Source: Virgibacillus proomii
GTDB taxonomy: Bacteria; Bacillota; Bacilli; Bacillales; Amphibacillaceae
DNA length: 64,000 nucleotides
Reading direction: 5' to 3'
NCBI RefSeq assembly: GCF_018916875.1
Contig: NZ_JAHLNO010000019.1
Coordinates: 558,001-622,000, forward strand
Shown: positions 1 to 9,485 of the stretch, piece after piece
Layout of the letters: every line of letters begins with the position of its first letter
Numbering within the stretch: the first letter of the stretch is position 1
Translations under genes and position numbers: made by a program
The notes under the pieces: generated by a model
What the model was told of the DNA's origin: nothing
The model's database searches: none
The model's input: the letters and a program-made list of their open reading frames with translations, nothing else

Positions 1-3000
1 GAGGAAATCGAGGCGTTTGAGGATTTGATTAAGCTGTTAATTCAATTACGTAGTCCTAAATTATCAAAGGATTTTAAACCAACCGTTATTTATGAAATTT
101 TAGAAGCGGCACTTCCTCCGTTAACAGATGAGGATTTGCGTCACTTATCAGATACCATTGAGCATATGGATCAAACGAAGCAGCAAATAGAGCAGTTAGA
201 ACGTGAACAATTTGCTTTAGATAAATTAATTAAACGGTACGATGATTATAATAAGTACGTTATAGCTGAAAAAGCAAGTGAATATATTGAAGCAAATAAG
301 CAATATATCAAGAATAACAAAAATTTAGCAGAAAAAACGAATGAAGTAAACCAGCTGGAGACAGATATTGAAGATTTACATGGGCGAAATCGAATTTTAG
401 CGCAAACAAAGGAAATTTTAGAAAAAAAGCAAGAGCGATTACGTCATCATAAGGTATGGAATCTGGAAAAAGATCGTTCCGATGAGCAACAAACGTTGCA
501 AGAGATAGAGAAAGATATAAGCAGAAAAAGTGACCAAGCTACTCATAAAAAACAATTAGAACTACAAACAATAGATAAAATATCTGCACTAGAAGCTGAA
601 ATTGAAAGTATTGAAACGGAACTGACAGAGGGCTTAACGGACTTACAAGTTATTGCTGATGAAGTGTCATTTGACCGTCATGATTTAAATGAACAGGATT
701 TCAGGAGAAACCAGCATAATAAATTTAACTTTACTGTTTGGCGCCAAGAAGCAGAAAATCATTATAAGTTACTGGTGACAATCAGTGAGGAATTTAGAAT
801 TTATGAACAACTGAAAAAGGAAATAATCAATTATCAAAAAAAACTTGCAGATACGTCATTGCAATTAGATACAATTCGCCAAGAAGAAAAAGACTGGTCA
901 AGTATTTTTGAACAGGATAAGCAGGAAAAAGTATCCGAGATTTATCAATGGGTGCATGATTATGATTTTATACCAATTGACGAAGTAACGTTGCAAACAA
1001 CTGCCAGAGAAATGGAGCATCTTTATGAAGACAATACATTTGAGGAAATTCGCCATTTATTTGTAACTAAAAGTAATGCATATCAAATGGAAAAAAATCA
1101 GTTGATAGCGACTTTAAAAGGAAAGTTGACCTTATTAAAAGATGATCTGAGTGAAAAAAAAGCGGAACTTCTAAAGTTGCAATCAAGACGCGATCCTGAA
1201 CCACCTAATCAGAAAGAAGCAACAAACATTGCTCGTAAGCAGTTAAAAGATGGTAAACATGAGTTTGCTCCTTTTTATGAAGTGGTAGAATTTCAGGATC
1301 ATGTTCCAGAAAAAACCCGCAGACAAATGGAAGCAGTATTATTAGACGCCGGCATTTTGAACAGTTTAATCGCTAAGGAAGGAACTCCAATTCAGAACGA
1401 CCGAATTATTAAACCACAGCCTCAAATGATGGCACATACGCTAGCCGATTATTTAAAGCCAGATATTGATAAGGAACAACATTTATCTGAGCAATTAGTC
1501 GATGATGTACTACGTAGTATTCTAGTGGTAGAAGAATTAGACGCAGCAAGCTTTAGTTTTAATGAAAATGGGAAATATCGCATCGGGTTCATCGAAGGTC
1601 ATACATCCAGAGTAGATGCCGTTCGTTTTATTGGAAAAACGGCAAGAAAACGTTACCGAGAGGAACAAATAAAGAAAGTAAAAGAAGAAATTGTCAATTT
1701 ACAGCAACAGTTAGAAGGTATACAAACAAAAATTGGAGAGCTTGAAGCAAATGTAATTGCTGCCCAAGAGGCAATAAAACAATTTCCCAACGATAAAGAT
1801 CTTCAAGTTAGTTATACAAAGATAAAAGAAAAACGTTTTGAGCGTAAGCAAATTCAAAAAGAACTAGAACGAATCGATTCAGACATGCAAGAGACGAATC
1901 AAGCATATCAAAAACAAAAACAACTGCTTGATAAAGAGACAAGAGACCTAAATATTACACTTTCTTTTGAAGCGTATAAGGAAGCAACAACAGAGATGCG
2001 CGATTATGAAATGACATTACGCTCTTTGATTACTGCTCATACTACCTTTTTATTAAAACAGGAGAATATAGCCCACTCACGACAACGATTAGAGCAATTA
2101 ATTATCGAAGTCGATGAGTTAAACGGGGAGCTAAATGAACTAGATGATAAAAAGGCGAAGACGGTAGGTAATATAAAGCAAATTGCACAGCAGCTAAAGT
2201 TGCACGGAGCTGATGATATCCGTAAGCAAATCCAAGAGGTTCAAGTCTCATTGCAAAAAGCAGAACAAGAATTTTTCGAGAATAAATCTACTTTACCGCA
2301 AAAACAAGCAAAGCGAGATACATTATTGCAACAAATAAACAAAGAAAAGCAACAACAGAGATTTTTTGAAAAGATGATTGAAGCGTGGTTGGCTAGTTTT
2401 GTTCAAGAAGTTCACTATCAGTTTATTCATTTTCCAGAAGCATTGGAGACAAATGAAGATCGTACACAATGGATTATTCAGAAGTATAGTCATCTAGTAA
2501 ATGAAAAGAGTCTAACTGCGATTGAAGGGCAATTAACAAGTGTATATTATGAACAGCATTCGAACTTAATGGAATATCGCATGACAGATGTGCGAACACA
2601 AGCTGAAGATTATCCATGGATGGATGAAGAATGGGAAGATGATCAGCAATTAAAAATCCGTTACTGGAAGGAAAAAGCAGAACGGCGACTAATACAGCTT
2701 GATTACCAAGGAAAACGGGTTGATCCATATGTCGTACGAGAAAAAATTACGAATGAACGCCTGCAACAACAACATCTTTTAGATGATCAAGACCGAAAAT
2801 TATACGAAGAAATTTTATTTGACTCCGTTGGGAAAAAATTAAGAAGTCGTATAGGCAGAGCACAGCAATGGACAGAAAAAATGGCTAAGCTAATGGCTGC
2901 AAGTGACTCTTCATCAGGATTATCATTTTCAATTAAATGGAAACCGCGCACTGCGGAAACAGAGGAGGAGCTTGATACAAAAGAACTTGTAGAATTGCTC

Positions 3001-3582
3001 CGTCGCGACTCCCGCTTGTTAAAAGAAGAGGATATGGAACATGTAATTGAGCATTTTCGGTCAAAGATTCAGCGGGCAAAAGAGCTCGTTGATGTCAAAG
3101 GAGAGGGAAACACATTATTACAAGTACTAAAAGATGTGTTGGATTATCGAAACTGGTTTTCTTTTGTTTTATCTTATAAACGGACAAATGAGCCGAAGCG
3201 AGAGTTGTCTAATCATGCATTTTATCAATTTAGTGGCGGAGAAAAGGCAATGGCAATGTATATTCCATTGTTCACTGCTTGTTATTCTAGGTATTTAGAG
3301 GCTGCTGATACTGCGCCTTATATTATCACATTAGATGAAGCGTTTGCCGGCGTTGATGAGGACAATATTAGTGTCATGTTTCGCATCGTTGAAGAACTTG
3401 GATTTGATTATATGATGAACTCTCAAGTTCTATGGGGAGATTATGAAACAATCTCTAACCTAGCTATTTATGAACTTATTCGTCCTAAGAATAAAGATTA
3501 TGTTACCGTTATTCATTACCATTGGGATGGGAATAAGCGTTCATTAGTTGTAGATAAAGAAGAAAAGACGTTACATGTATAA
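1..3582 (+). CDS. jetC: Wadjet type II SMC-like ATPase JetC (TIGR02680 family), 5' end missing
   Basis: The frame is open from base 1, so the gene starts upstream of the window; 1193 residues are visible. The protein is a long charged coiled coil (roughly residues 50-400 and 550-830) ending in an ABC/SMC head: an FSGGEKA signature near the C-terminus followed by a Walker B segment (IITLDEAFAGVDEDN). The N-terminal Walker A lies in the missing part. This architecture and the partner jetD place it in the TIGR02680 group, the JetC subunit of type II Wadjet. Wadjet complexes are MukBEF-like loop extruders that recognise and cleave circular plasmid DNA; JetC is the motor. jetA (TIGR02677) and jetB (TIGR02678) are expected just upstream. 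A generic SbcC or MukB is less likely because of the neighbour. Family assignment confident, symbol by analogy. Confidence 0.88.
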   Translation, partial: EEIEAFEDLIKLLIQLRSPKLSKDFKPTVIYEILEAALPPLTDEDLRHLSDTIEHMDQTKQQIEQLEREQFALDKLIKRYDDYNKYVIAEKASEYIEANKQYIKNNKNLAEKTNEVNQLETDIEDLHGRNRILAQTKEILEKKQERLRHHKVWNLEKDRSDEQQTLQEIEKDISRKSDQATHKKQLELQTIDKISALEAEIESIETELTEGLTDLQVIADEVSFDRHDLNEQDFRRNQHNKFNFTVWRQEAENHYKLLVTISEEFRIYEQLKKEIINYQKKLADTSLQLDTIRQEEKDWSSIFEQDKQEKVSEIYQWVHDYDFIPIDEVTLQTTAREMEHLYEDNTFEEIRHLFVTKSNAYQMEKNQLIATLKGKLTLLKDDLSEKKAELLKLQSRRDPEPPNQKEATNIARKQLKDGKHEFAPFYEVVEFQDHVPEKTRRQMEAVLLDAGILNSLIAKEGTPIQNDRIIKPQPQMMAHTLADYLKPDIDKEQHLSEQLVDDVLRSILVVEELDAASFSFNENGKYRIGFIEGHTSRVDAVRFIGKTARKRYREEQIKKVKEEIVNLQQQLEGIQTKIGELEANVIAAQEAIKQFPNDKDLQVSYTKIKEKRFERKQIQKELERIDSDMQETNQAYQKQKQLLDKETRDLNITLSFEAYKEATTEMRDYEMTLRSLITAHTTFLLKQENIAHSRQRLEQLIIEVDELNGELNELDDKKAKTVGNIKQIAQQLKLHGADDIRKQIQEVQVSLQKAEQEFFENKSTLPQKQAKRDTLLQQINKEKQQQRFFEKMIEAWLASFVQEVHYQFIHFPEALETNEDRTQWIIQKYSHLVNEKSLTAIEGQLTSVYYEQHSNLMEYRMTDVRTQAEDYPWMDEEWEDDQQLKIRYWKEKAERRLIQLDYQGKRVDPYVVREKITNERLQQQHLLDDQDRKLYEEILFDSVGKKLRSRIGRAQQWTEKMAKLMAASDSSSGLSFSIKWKPRTAETEEELDTKELVELLRRDSRLLKEEDMEHVIEHFRSKIQRAKELVDVKGEGNTLLQVLKDVLDYRNWFSFVLSYKRTNEPKRELSNHAFYQFSGGEKAMAMYIPLFTACYSRYLEAADTAPYIITLDEAFAGVDEDNISVMFRIVEELGFDYMMNSQVLWGDYETISNLAIYELIRPKNKDYVTVIHYHWDGNKRSLVVDKEEKTLHV

Positions 3583-3606
3583 GTAAACTTTAACTGTTAT
3601 TTGATA

Positions 3607-3628
3607 CATGGGGGATTTTTTCCCCATG
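3607..3628 (+). other. Small hairpin between jetC and jetD
   Basis: CATGGGG at 3607-3613 and CCCCATG at 3622-3628 form a 7-bp perfect stem with an 8-nt loop (ATTTTTTT-like), 24 bases after the jetC stop and ahead of the jetD ribosome binding site. There is no T-tract after it, so it is not a classical terminator. It may trim or stabilise the operon mRNA or tune jetD translation (inference). Confidence 0.4.
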
Positions 3629-3654
3629 AATCCGCTCTTTTTGGAGGTATGAAA

Positions 3655-4941
3655 ATGGAAAGTAAATTAGAAGAAGCAACATCATTTTTTAAAAGTGAAA
3701 AAGCATATGATAAGTTATTTAAACAATTCCGAAAGAAATACGAGTCCCTTGGTAGAATTGGTGGGACAGTTCCAGTTCGCCTTTTTGATGACGATGAATT
3801 AGAGACAATTGCAAGTTTCTTTGGGATATCGAAAGAAAGATTACAGAAGAAGGGCGGTATCCAAATTGCTCATTTTGCTGAGCAGTTGAAAGAAACTAAA
3901 TTTAGTGAGGTTCATTTAAAGGAACTATTAGATCATTATTTCGCTGAAGTATTAATTTCTAAAAAACAACGTAAAAAAGAGCAACAACAAAAATTTCAAA
4001 CTAGATTAAATCTATTGATAGGTAAATATCCATCGTTACATAATTGGTTAAGTTATATAAAAGCATGTCCACCTGAAGTAAGGTGGATGGTCCGCTTAGC
4101 TGAAGCGGACTTTTTCCGTTTTGAAAATATGGTGAATAAACTTGCTAAAGCTATAGAACGTTTGCCTGAGTCACCAGAACGTTTGCCGATGTTTAGCCAA
4201 CGAATTACGGGAGACCCCCATGATTTCGATATAAATGCAGACTTAGGAAAAATGTTTCTTCATGTGCTAACGTATTATAAACAAAATCAAGCTATTACGG
4301 TTCCACAAACAACGGAAGAAATTAATGAATTGTTGAAGTCATTTCTTATTTACCGTGATGATTTATTAAATTTTGTTACTTGTGCTAATCTGTTAGCTGA
4401 AACAGCAAATGATTCTTTACACGCTGTATGGAAGGCGGCAGTGGAAACGAACACAGTTCAAAATATTCCATTACGAGAATTACTTTCTATTAAGCGTATT
4501 TATCCGGCAACAGGTAATCATGTTTGGGTAGTGGAAAACTCAGGTGTATGTTCATCATTGTTGGATGTTCAACCGAATATTCCAATTATCTGCACTCATG
4601 GACAATTTAAGCTTGCTGCATTTATGGTGTTGGACTTACTTACTATAGACAATTGTACCATTTACTATGGAAGCGATTTTGACCCAGAAGGATTGGGGAT
4701 GGCTGAGCGTCTCTTAAAACGTTACCCTATTCACGTGCAATTATGGCAGATGGACACAGCGGCTTATAAAAAAAGTAATCCAGTTAAACCAATTCCTACT
4801 GAAAGATTAAAGCAACTCGAACGAATTGAACATCCTTCATTGAATCAACTAGTTCAAACAATGAAACAAGTGAAGAAGGCAGGTTATCAGGAAGCATTAG
4901 TCAAAGAAATGCTTAAAGATATCCGCTTAAAATTAAAATAA
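3655..4941 (+). CDS. jetD: Wadjet type II nuclease subunit JetD (TIGR02679; DUF2399 Toprim-like)
   Basis: 428 residues from the ATG at 3655, chosen because GGAGGT at 3643-3648 is six bases upstream; an in-frame ATG at 3649 touches the same site and is less likely. The C-terminal part carries the DUF2399 Toprim-like core (YYGSDFDPEGLGMA around residues 340-355), the metal-binding segment of the JetD nuclease. The N-terminal half (IGGTVPVRLFDDDELE) is the TIGR02679-specific region. JetD cuts circular DNA after the JetABC complex has extruded a loop, so it is the effector of this defence system. It follows jetC by 72 bases in the same direction, consistent with one operon. No frameshift or missing motif was seen. 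Confidence 0.88.
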   Translation: MESKLEEATSFFKSEKAYDKLFKQFRKKYESLGRIGGTVPVRLFDDDELETIASFFGISKERLQKKGGIQIAHFAEQLKETKFSEVHLKELLDHYFAEVLISKKQRKKEQQQKFQTRLNLLIGKYPSLHNWLSYIKACPPEVRWMVRLAEADFFRFENMVNKLAKAIERLPESPERLPMFSQRITGDPHDFDINADLGKMFLHVLTYYKQNQAITVPQTTEEINELLKSFLIYRDDLLNFVTCANLLAETANDSLHAVWKAAVETNTVQNIPLRELLSIKRIYPATGNHVWVVENSGVCSSLLDVQPNIPIICTHGQFKLAAFMVLDLLTIDNCTIYYGSDFDPEGLGMAERLLKRYPIHVQLWQMDTAAYKKSNPVKPIPTERLKQLERIEHPSLNQLVQTMKQVKKAGYQEALVKEMLKDIRLKLK

Positions 4942-5047
4942 TAACATAGATTTTTGAGTAAATAAGAGCTGGATTTAGCTATTTTCTTATAGGGATAAAA
5001 AGATTTTTTTAGTTGTTCAAGTTCAGTAAAAATTGAAATATGTTTAC

Positions 5048-5077
5048 TTGTTAGTAATATTTTAAAAGTGGTATACT
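5048..5077 (+). promoter_or_regulatory. Sigma-A promoter of the coiled-coil gene
   Basis: TTGTTA (5048-5053), an 18-bp spacer and TATACT (5072-5077) preceded by TGG, an extended -10. It lies 36 bases before the ATG at 5114, so the small gene has its own promoter rather than depending on jetCD. Confidence 0.6.
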
Positions 5078-5113
5078 AAGCATAATCTGCTATAAGTAAA
5101 GGAGGAGAGATGA

Positions 5114-5497
5114 ATGAGCCAAGTAACATTACAGGATATATTTCAGGCTATAATGGAATTGTCCAGTGATGTTAAAGAACTCAGCTTGAAAGTCGATAAA
5201 TTAGAAGCAAGGATAAGAAAATTAGAGGAAAAAGTAGATAAGCTAGAAATGAGAATAGGGAAGCTAGAGGAAAAAGTAGATAAGCTAGAAATAAGAGTAG
5301 GAAAACTAGAAGTAAATTCAGATGGATTGGAAAAGCGGATTAGTCTTATGGAGCGCAGAATAGATTCCTTAGAAAGAACGAATCAAGAAATGAAAGGAGA
5401 ATTAAAGGAAGATATACGCAAAGTAGATAAGAAGTTTATGATTCTATGTGGAGATATAATTGAGACAAGGGCAGAGGTTGCCATGTTAAAAAGCTAG
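5114..5497 (+). CDS. Small coiled-coil protein of unknown function
   Basis: 127 residues, with GGAGGAG about eight bases before the ATG. Almost the whole protein is one heptad-patterned helix: KLEEKVDKLE-type units repeat every 14 residues between about residues 25 and 75, encoded by nearly identical 42-bp direct repeats (about 5212-5310). There is no signal peptide or membrane segment, so it should be cytoplasmic and probably trimeric or tetrameric. It follows jetD by 172 bases but has its own promoter and terminator, so a Wadjet role is not supported by the sequence. Proteins of this kind are common in Bacillaceae and usually annotated hypothetical. The tandem DNA units could change in number between strains. 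Confidence 0.75.
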   Translation: MSQVTLQDIFQAIMELSSDVKELSLKVDKLEARIRKLEEKVDKLEMRIGKLEEKVDKLEIRVGKLEVNSDGLEKRISLMERRIDSLERTNQEMKGELKEDIRKVDKKFMILCGDIIETRAEVAMLKS

Positions 5498-5526
5498 AAG
5501 CGTGCAAATGCAGGCTTATTTTTTTC
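5498..5526 (+). terminator. Terminator of the coiled-coil gene
   Basis: AAGCGTGC / GCAGGCTT hairpin (one mismatch) followed by a run of seven T. It starts at the stop codon. Confidence 0.7.
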
Positions 5527-5822
5527 GTATTAAAAAGAATATCGATTTTATGAACGTAGTAGTGAAACTAACTGAACAATTGTATTGTTAAATCAATTTT
5601 TAAAATTAAGATTATGAAAAAATTGTAATATCCATTAAGCAAAGTAGTATAAGGAAGTAAAGAACGACCACTTATTCGTGATCGCTCTATTTATGAATTT
5701 TAAAAGTAGAAATCAATCATGCAAACTTCTTTTAAAATCTTAAGAGACCATAAAAACGCGAACTTTCAATAAAAGAATAAGCTTTGGTGGACTATCTAAT
5801 CTAATAATCATATTCATCCATG
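5527..5822. other. Intergenic, convergent; probable terminator for the minus-strand gene
   Basis: About 300 bases between convergent genes. On the minus strand GAGCGATCAC / GTGGTCGTTC (about 5662-5690) makes an imperfect hairpin followed by TTTACTT, a plausible terminator for the aldehyde dehydrogenase gene. Nothing else is recognised. Confidence 0.4.
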
Positions 5823-7280
5823 TTAACTATACGGATATTGTCTTGCTTGATGTTGAATACTTATCCATTTGAAAGTAGTAAAGGCATCCAAACTCCATTC
5901 ACCGTTTAACCTGCCAATCCCGGAATTTTTGACACCTCCGAATGCAACATGTGGTTCATCATTTATTGTTGTATCGTTGATATGGATCATACCCGTATCT
6001 AATTGTTTAGCAAGCTGAGCTCCACGTTCCACATCCTTAGTATGAATGGCACCACTAAGTCCGTATAAGCTGTTATTTGCATATTCAATCACTTCTTTTT
6101 CATTGGAAACTTTTAAAATAGAAATGACTGGTGCAAACACTTCCTCTTGTGCTATTTCCATATCTGGGGTAACTTCAGTGAACACAACTGGTTCTACTAT
6201 GTTACCGGTGATGTTGCCTTTAATAATTGGGTGTGCTCCTTCTCGAATTCCCTTCTCAATTAAGGCTCTTGTTGCTTTTACTTGCTGTTCATTAATTAAT
6301 GGTCCGATAATCGTGTTAGGGTTTTTTGGGTCGCCGCATGTAAGTGTAGCAACCTTCGCAATATATTTCTTAACAAATTCTTCATAAATAGCTTCATGAA
6401 CAATTAACCGATTAGCTGACATACAAATTTGTCCTTGATGTGTAAAACGGCTAAATACAGCAGCACTTACTGCCAATTCTAAATCTGCATCTTCTAGAAC
6501 AATGAGCGCACTGTTACCACCTAATTCTAAGTGAACTTCCTTTAAGTTTTTTCCGGCTACTGCACCAATATGCTTGCCAATTTTTGTAGAACCTGTAAAC
6601 GAGATTGCTCTAGGAATCGGGTGCTCGATAAATAAATCGCCAATTTCCGAAATTTCTGTTGTAATTACATTAAGTAATCCTTTTGGTAAACCAGCGCTCT
6701 CGAAGATTTTTGCAATCATCGTTCCACCTGTAATAGATGTGTGTTCATGTGGCTTTAAGACGACACCATTTCCTGTAGCAAGAGCTGTAGCAACAGATTT
6801 CATCGATAGAAAGAATGGAAAGTTGAAAGGACTAATTACACCAACAACCCCAATTGGAACACGATATACCCGGTTTTCTTTATGATCGATAGGGGAGGTC
6901 AATATCTTACCTTCCATTCGAAACGGGAAGGTAGATGCTTCTTTGATAAGATTGATAACTAAACCGATTTCAAATTCAGCTTTTAATCTAGTGCCACCTA
7001 TTTCTTCTATAATAATATCTACAATAGCTGCATGATTTTCTTCGATATACTGTACTGCTTTTTCAAAAACTTCTCGTTGAATTACTGGGTTTGTTTGAGA
7101 CCATTTGAGTTGAGCCGTAGCTGCTGCGTGGTAAGCTTTATCCAAATCTTCCTTGCTTGCAGCTTTATAAGTGGCAAGCAGCTCTCCACAATAAGGGTTT
7201 CTATTTTCCATCGAGAGTGATGAGGTTCCTTCACGCCACTCTCCATTAATATACTGACTCGGTAAATTTTTAAATGTCAT
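5823..7280 (-). CDS. NAD(P)-dependent aldehyde dehydrogenase, YfmT (vanillin dehydrogenase)-like
   Basis: 485 residues from the ATG at 7280, which has AGGAG about seven bases upstream; a longer reading from 7307 lacks one. It has the full class 3 aldehyde dehydrogenase layout: the FNFPFFLSMK cofactor-binding stretch, FTGSTKIG, general base Glu at about residue 252 (ELGGN) and nucleophile Cys at about 286 (GQICMS). It oxidises an aldehyde to the acid in the cytoplasm. The best analogue is Bacillus subtilis YfmT, which oxidises vanillin-like aromatic aldehydes. The upstream gene is a YfmS-like soluble chemoreceptor, the same pair as in B. subtilis, which supports the assignment. The exact substrate cannot be read from sequence. 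Confidence 0.88.
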   Translation of the reverse strand: MTFKNLPSQYINGEWREGTSSLSMENRNPYCGELLATYKAASKEDLDKAYHAAATAQLKWSQTNPVIQREVFEKAVQYIEENHAAIVDIIIEEIGGTRLKAEFEIGLVINLIKEASTFPFRMEGKILTSPIDHKENRVYRVPIGVVGVISPFNFPFFLSMKSVATALATGNGVVLKPHEHTSITGGTMIAKIFESAGLPKGLLNVITTEISEIGDLFIEHPIPRAISFTGSTKIGKHIGAVAGKNLKEVHLELGGNSALIVLEDADLELAVSAAVFSRFTHQGQICMSANRLIVHEAIYEEFVKKYIAKVATLTCGDPKNPNTIIGPLINEQQVKATRALIEKGIREGAHPIIKGNITGNIVEPVVFTEVTPDMEIAQEEVFAPVISILKVSNEKEVIEYANNSLYGLSGAIHTKDVERGAQLAKQLDTGMIHINDTTINDEPHVAFGGVKNSGIGRLNGEWSLDAFTTFKWISIQHQARQYPYS

Positions 7281-7335
7281 TTTACTCACTCCTATATTAT
7301 AAACCATGTCTGTTTTGTATTAACAAGCTGATATT

Positions 7336-8202
7336 TTATTCATTCTTAAGTTCTAAGTTTTCATGAGCTAGCCGGGAAAGCAAATGAATATTACTATTAA
7401 TCTCTTGTACTGTTGCAGTAAGTTCTTCAATAGCAGCAGATTGACTGTCTGATTCTACATTAACCTCTTGAATGTACGTATCCAAAGTAGAAATAACTTC
7501 TTTAATTTTGTTCGTAATCGTATGAATATCCGATACTTGTTCTTTAGAATGATTCGCCATTTTTCTAATTTCATCCGCAACGACAGAAAATCCTTTACCG
7601 TGTTCACCTGCTCTTGCTGATTCAATCGCTGCATTAAGTCCTAATAAATTACTTTGATCGGCAATTCCTTTAACAACGTCTGATACTTCTTCAATCGTAC
7701 CTACTTGTTTTGTAACGTCAGTAGCTTTTTCAGATATTAACGACATATGATTAGCTAGATCTGTCATAGACTCCGCCATGTCCTGAATGGTATTTGTTAC
7801 TTCATTAAAAACAGTTGAGAGATTTTCAGCTATTTCTGCTAATTGATTTGCTTTATCAACGCTATAGCCCACCCCTACTCCACCAATCACATTGCCTGCT
7901 TCATCATGTAAGGGAATCGCTCGAGCAATTATATTAACACCAAATAATTGCGCTGGCACCAAGGCTGCTTGATTTTTATTTTGCTGAATTGCATTTGTAA
8001 CAATATCTCCCTTTACTAAAGGATCACCTGGTTTCACATTTAAGGAAAATGTTTTCGCCGGGAAGTTTATGATCAGTTTCTCGGTATCATAAATACCAAT
8101 CGTAATGTCTTCATTAATGAGATTTTGTAAAAATGGACCGACTGAAATAAATGATCGAATTAAGGGATGAAATTCAACTTCTGTAATTGCTGACTGATTC
8201 AT
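7336..8202 (-). CDS. Soluble methyl-accepting chemotaxis protein, YfmS-like
   Basis: 288 residues from the ATG at 8202 (AGGAGAGAG just upstream); the longer frame from 8235 has no ribosome binding site. No membrane helix is present. Residues about 1-140 form a sensory domain with a YGYSVDK-like GVGVGYSVDKA stretch, and the rest is a short cytoplasmic signalling helix pair with the receptor hairpin tip ([18 protein letters not shown]). The tip contacts CheA and CheW. B. subtilis YfmS has about the same length, lacks a transmembrane part and lies beside yfmT, as here. It probably senses an internal metabolite linked to the downstream dehydrogenase (inference). The two genes are 55 bases apart and likely cotranscribed. 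Confidence 0.85.
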   Translation of the reverse strand: MNQSAITEVEFHPLIRSFISVGPFLQNLINEDITIGIYDTEKLIINFPAKTFSLNVKPGDPLVKGDIVTNAIQQNKNQAALVPAQLFGVNIIARAIPLHDEAGNVIGGVGVGYSVDKANQLAEIAENLSTVFNEVTNTIQDMAESMTDLANHMSLISEKATDVTKQVGTIEEVSDVVKGIADQSNLLGLNAAIESARAGEHGKGFSVVADEIRKMANHSKEQVSDIHTITNKIKEVISTLDTYIQEVNVESDSQSAAIEELTATVQEINSNIHLLSRLAHENLELKNE

Positions 8203-8275
8203 GATTCTCTCTCCTATCTTATTTTTATCTCGCATCTAAGATCCGTAAGATCTCCATATTCAAGCATGAATACGA

Positions 8276-8345
8276 AGAAGTCTAAAGGGAGACAACGGCA
8301 CTCACATGTTCGACTCGTTCAAGAGCCTTTAGCTTATCCCCTTAC
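8276..8345 (+). repeat. Element C fragment (middle part)
   Basis: Contains the C-family core (ACGGCAC, then TTCGACTCGTTCAAG, then GCCTTTAG) but neither end. It lies in the divergent gap between yfmS and motA. Confidence 0.6.
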
Positions 8346-8699
8346 TACTTGTATCGGTATAAAACAATCAAATATTAATATTTTAAGCAGAGTTCTTATT
8401 GACATTTTTATTTTAGTAAGACTTTATTACTATGAATCGGATGATAAATAGAACTTTATACTTATAAAAAATTGTTTATTTTATATTTCAGGCTTTATTT
8501 CTTTTAATGATTTGCCGATAGAAAAAATATGCGGAAATGGTATTTGTATTCTTACTAAGGTAAAAAACGATTCAATTTAGGCTTCAGTTAAATCATAGAA
8601 AAGGAAGAATATGATCGTTGTCTTGTTTAAAAAGGGGCACATAACATAGAGAGAACTGAATACATGGATCAAACAAGTGTGGAATAGGAGGAAGACAGC
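8346..8699. other. Intergenic region upstream of motA
   Basis: AT-rich, no convincing gene. It must carry the motA promoter, but I could not pick one with confidence. Confidence 0.4.
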
Positions 8700-9485
8700 T
8701 TGGATAAGACTTCAATTATTGGAATTATTTTAGGAATTATTGCGGTAGGGGTAGGAATGGTTTTAAAAGGAGTGCACTTGGCCGCATTAATTAATCCTGC
8801 AGCGATTTTGATTATTTTTGTTGGTACTGCTGCATCTGTATGTATTGCATTCCCGATCAGTACGATCAAAAAAGTTCCTTCATTGCTTAAAATTGTCTTT
8901 TCCGATGATCAACAAACGGATTATCAAGAAGTAGTGCTAATGTTTACGAAATTGGCAGATCAAACAAGAAAAGAAGGCATCTTATCACTGGAGAAGCAAT
9001 TACGGGAGACAAGAGATCCTTTTTTACGTTCAGGGTTGCAATTTGTTGTTGATGGTCAATCTCCCGAATTTATCCGCGAAGTGATGCTGGAAAAAATTGA
9101 TGCAATGGAAGAAAGGCATCAGGAAGGAATCGCTGTTTTTTCCCAAGCAGGAACTTATGCACCTACATTAGGTGTTCTTGGTGCAGTTATCGGGTTAATC
9201 GCTGCACTAGGCGATATGCAAGATATGGAGGTACTTGGACATGCGATTTCAGCTGCATTTATGGCTACACTAATGGGGATTTTTTCCGGGTATGTGTTAT
9301 GGCATCCATTTGCTAATAAGCTACGAGAAAAATCAAGAAGAGAAGTGCGAATGAAAGAAATCATGGTGGAAGGATTGTTATCTATTACAGCCGGAAACTC
9401 AGCAATGATAGTAAAGGATAAACTTGGATCATATTTATCAACAAAAGAATTTAATGCTTTAAAAGGAGAGGAGGAAGATGCGTAA
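8700..9485 (+). CDS. motA: Flagellar motor stator protein MotA
   Basis: 261 residues from the TTG at 8700, five bases after AGGAGG. Four membrane helices are visible (about 3-21, 30-50, 147-167 and 178-200) with the large cytoplasmic loop between helices 2 and 3. The GTYAPTLGVLGAVIG stretch is the conserved third helix that lines the ion channel with MotB. With MotB it forms the MotA5B2 stator that couples ion flow to flagellar rotation. Sequence and length fit the MotA subgroup of Bacillus better than MotP. The last eight bases overlap motB, so translation is coupled. A chemoreceptor gene follows motB in the same operon. Confidence 0.93.
   Translation: MDKTSIIGIILGIIAVGVGMVLKGVHLAALINPAAILIIFVGTAASVCIAFPISTIKKVPSLLKIVFSDDQQTDYQEVVLMFTKLADQTRKEGILSLEKQLRETRDPFLRSGLQFVVDGQSPEFIREVMLEKIDAMEERHQEGIAVFSQAGTYAPTLGVLGAVIGLIAALGDMQDMEVLGHAISAAFMATLMGIFSGYVLWHPFANKLREKSRREVRMKEIMVEGLLSITAGNSAMIVKDKLGSYLSTKEFNALKGEEEDA

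Noticed and set aside
1..3582. Plain SbcC/RecN/MukB assignment for the first gene
   Set aside because: The DUF2399-type JetD next door and the specific head sequence point to TIGR02680.
8266..8451. 61-residue open frame upstream of motA
   Set aside because: Starts inside an element C fragment, has no ribosome site and shows no family resemblance.
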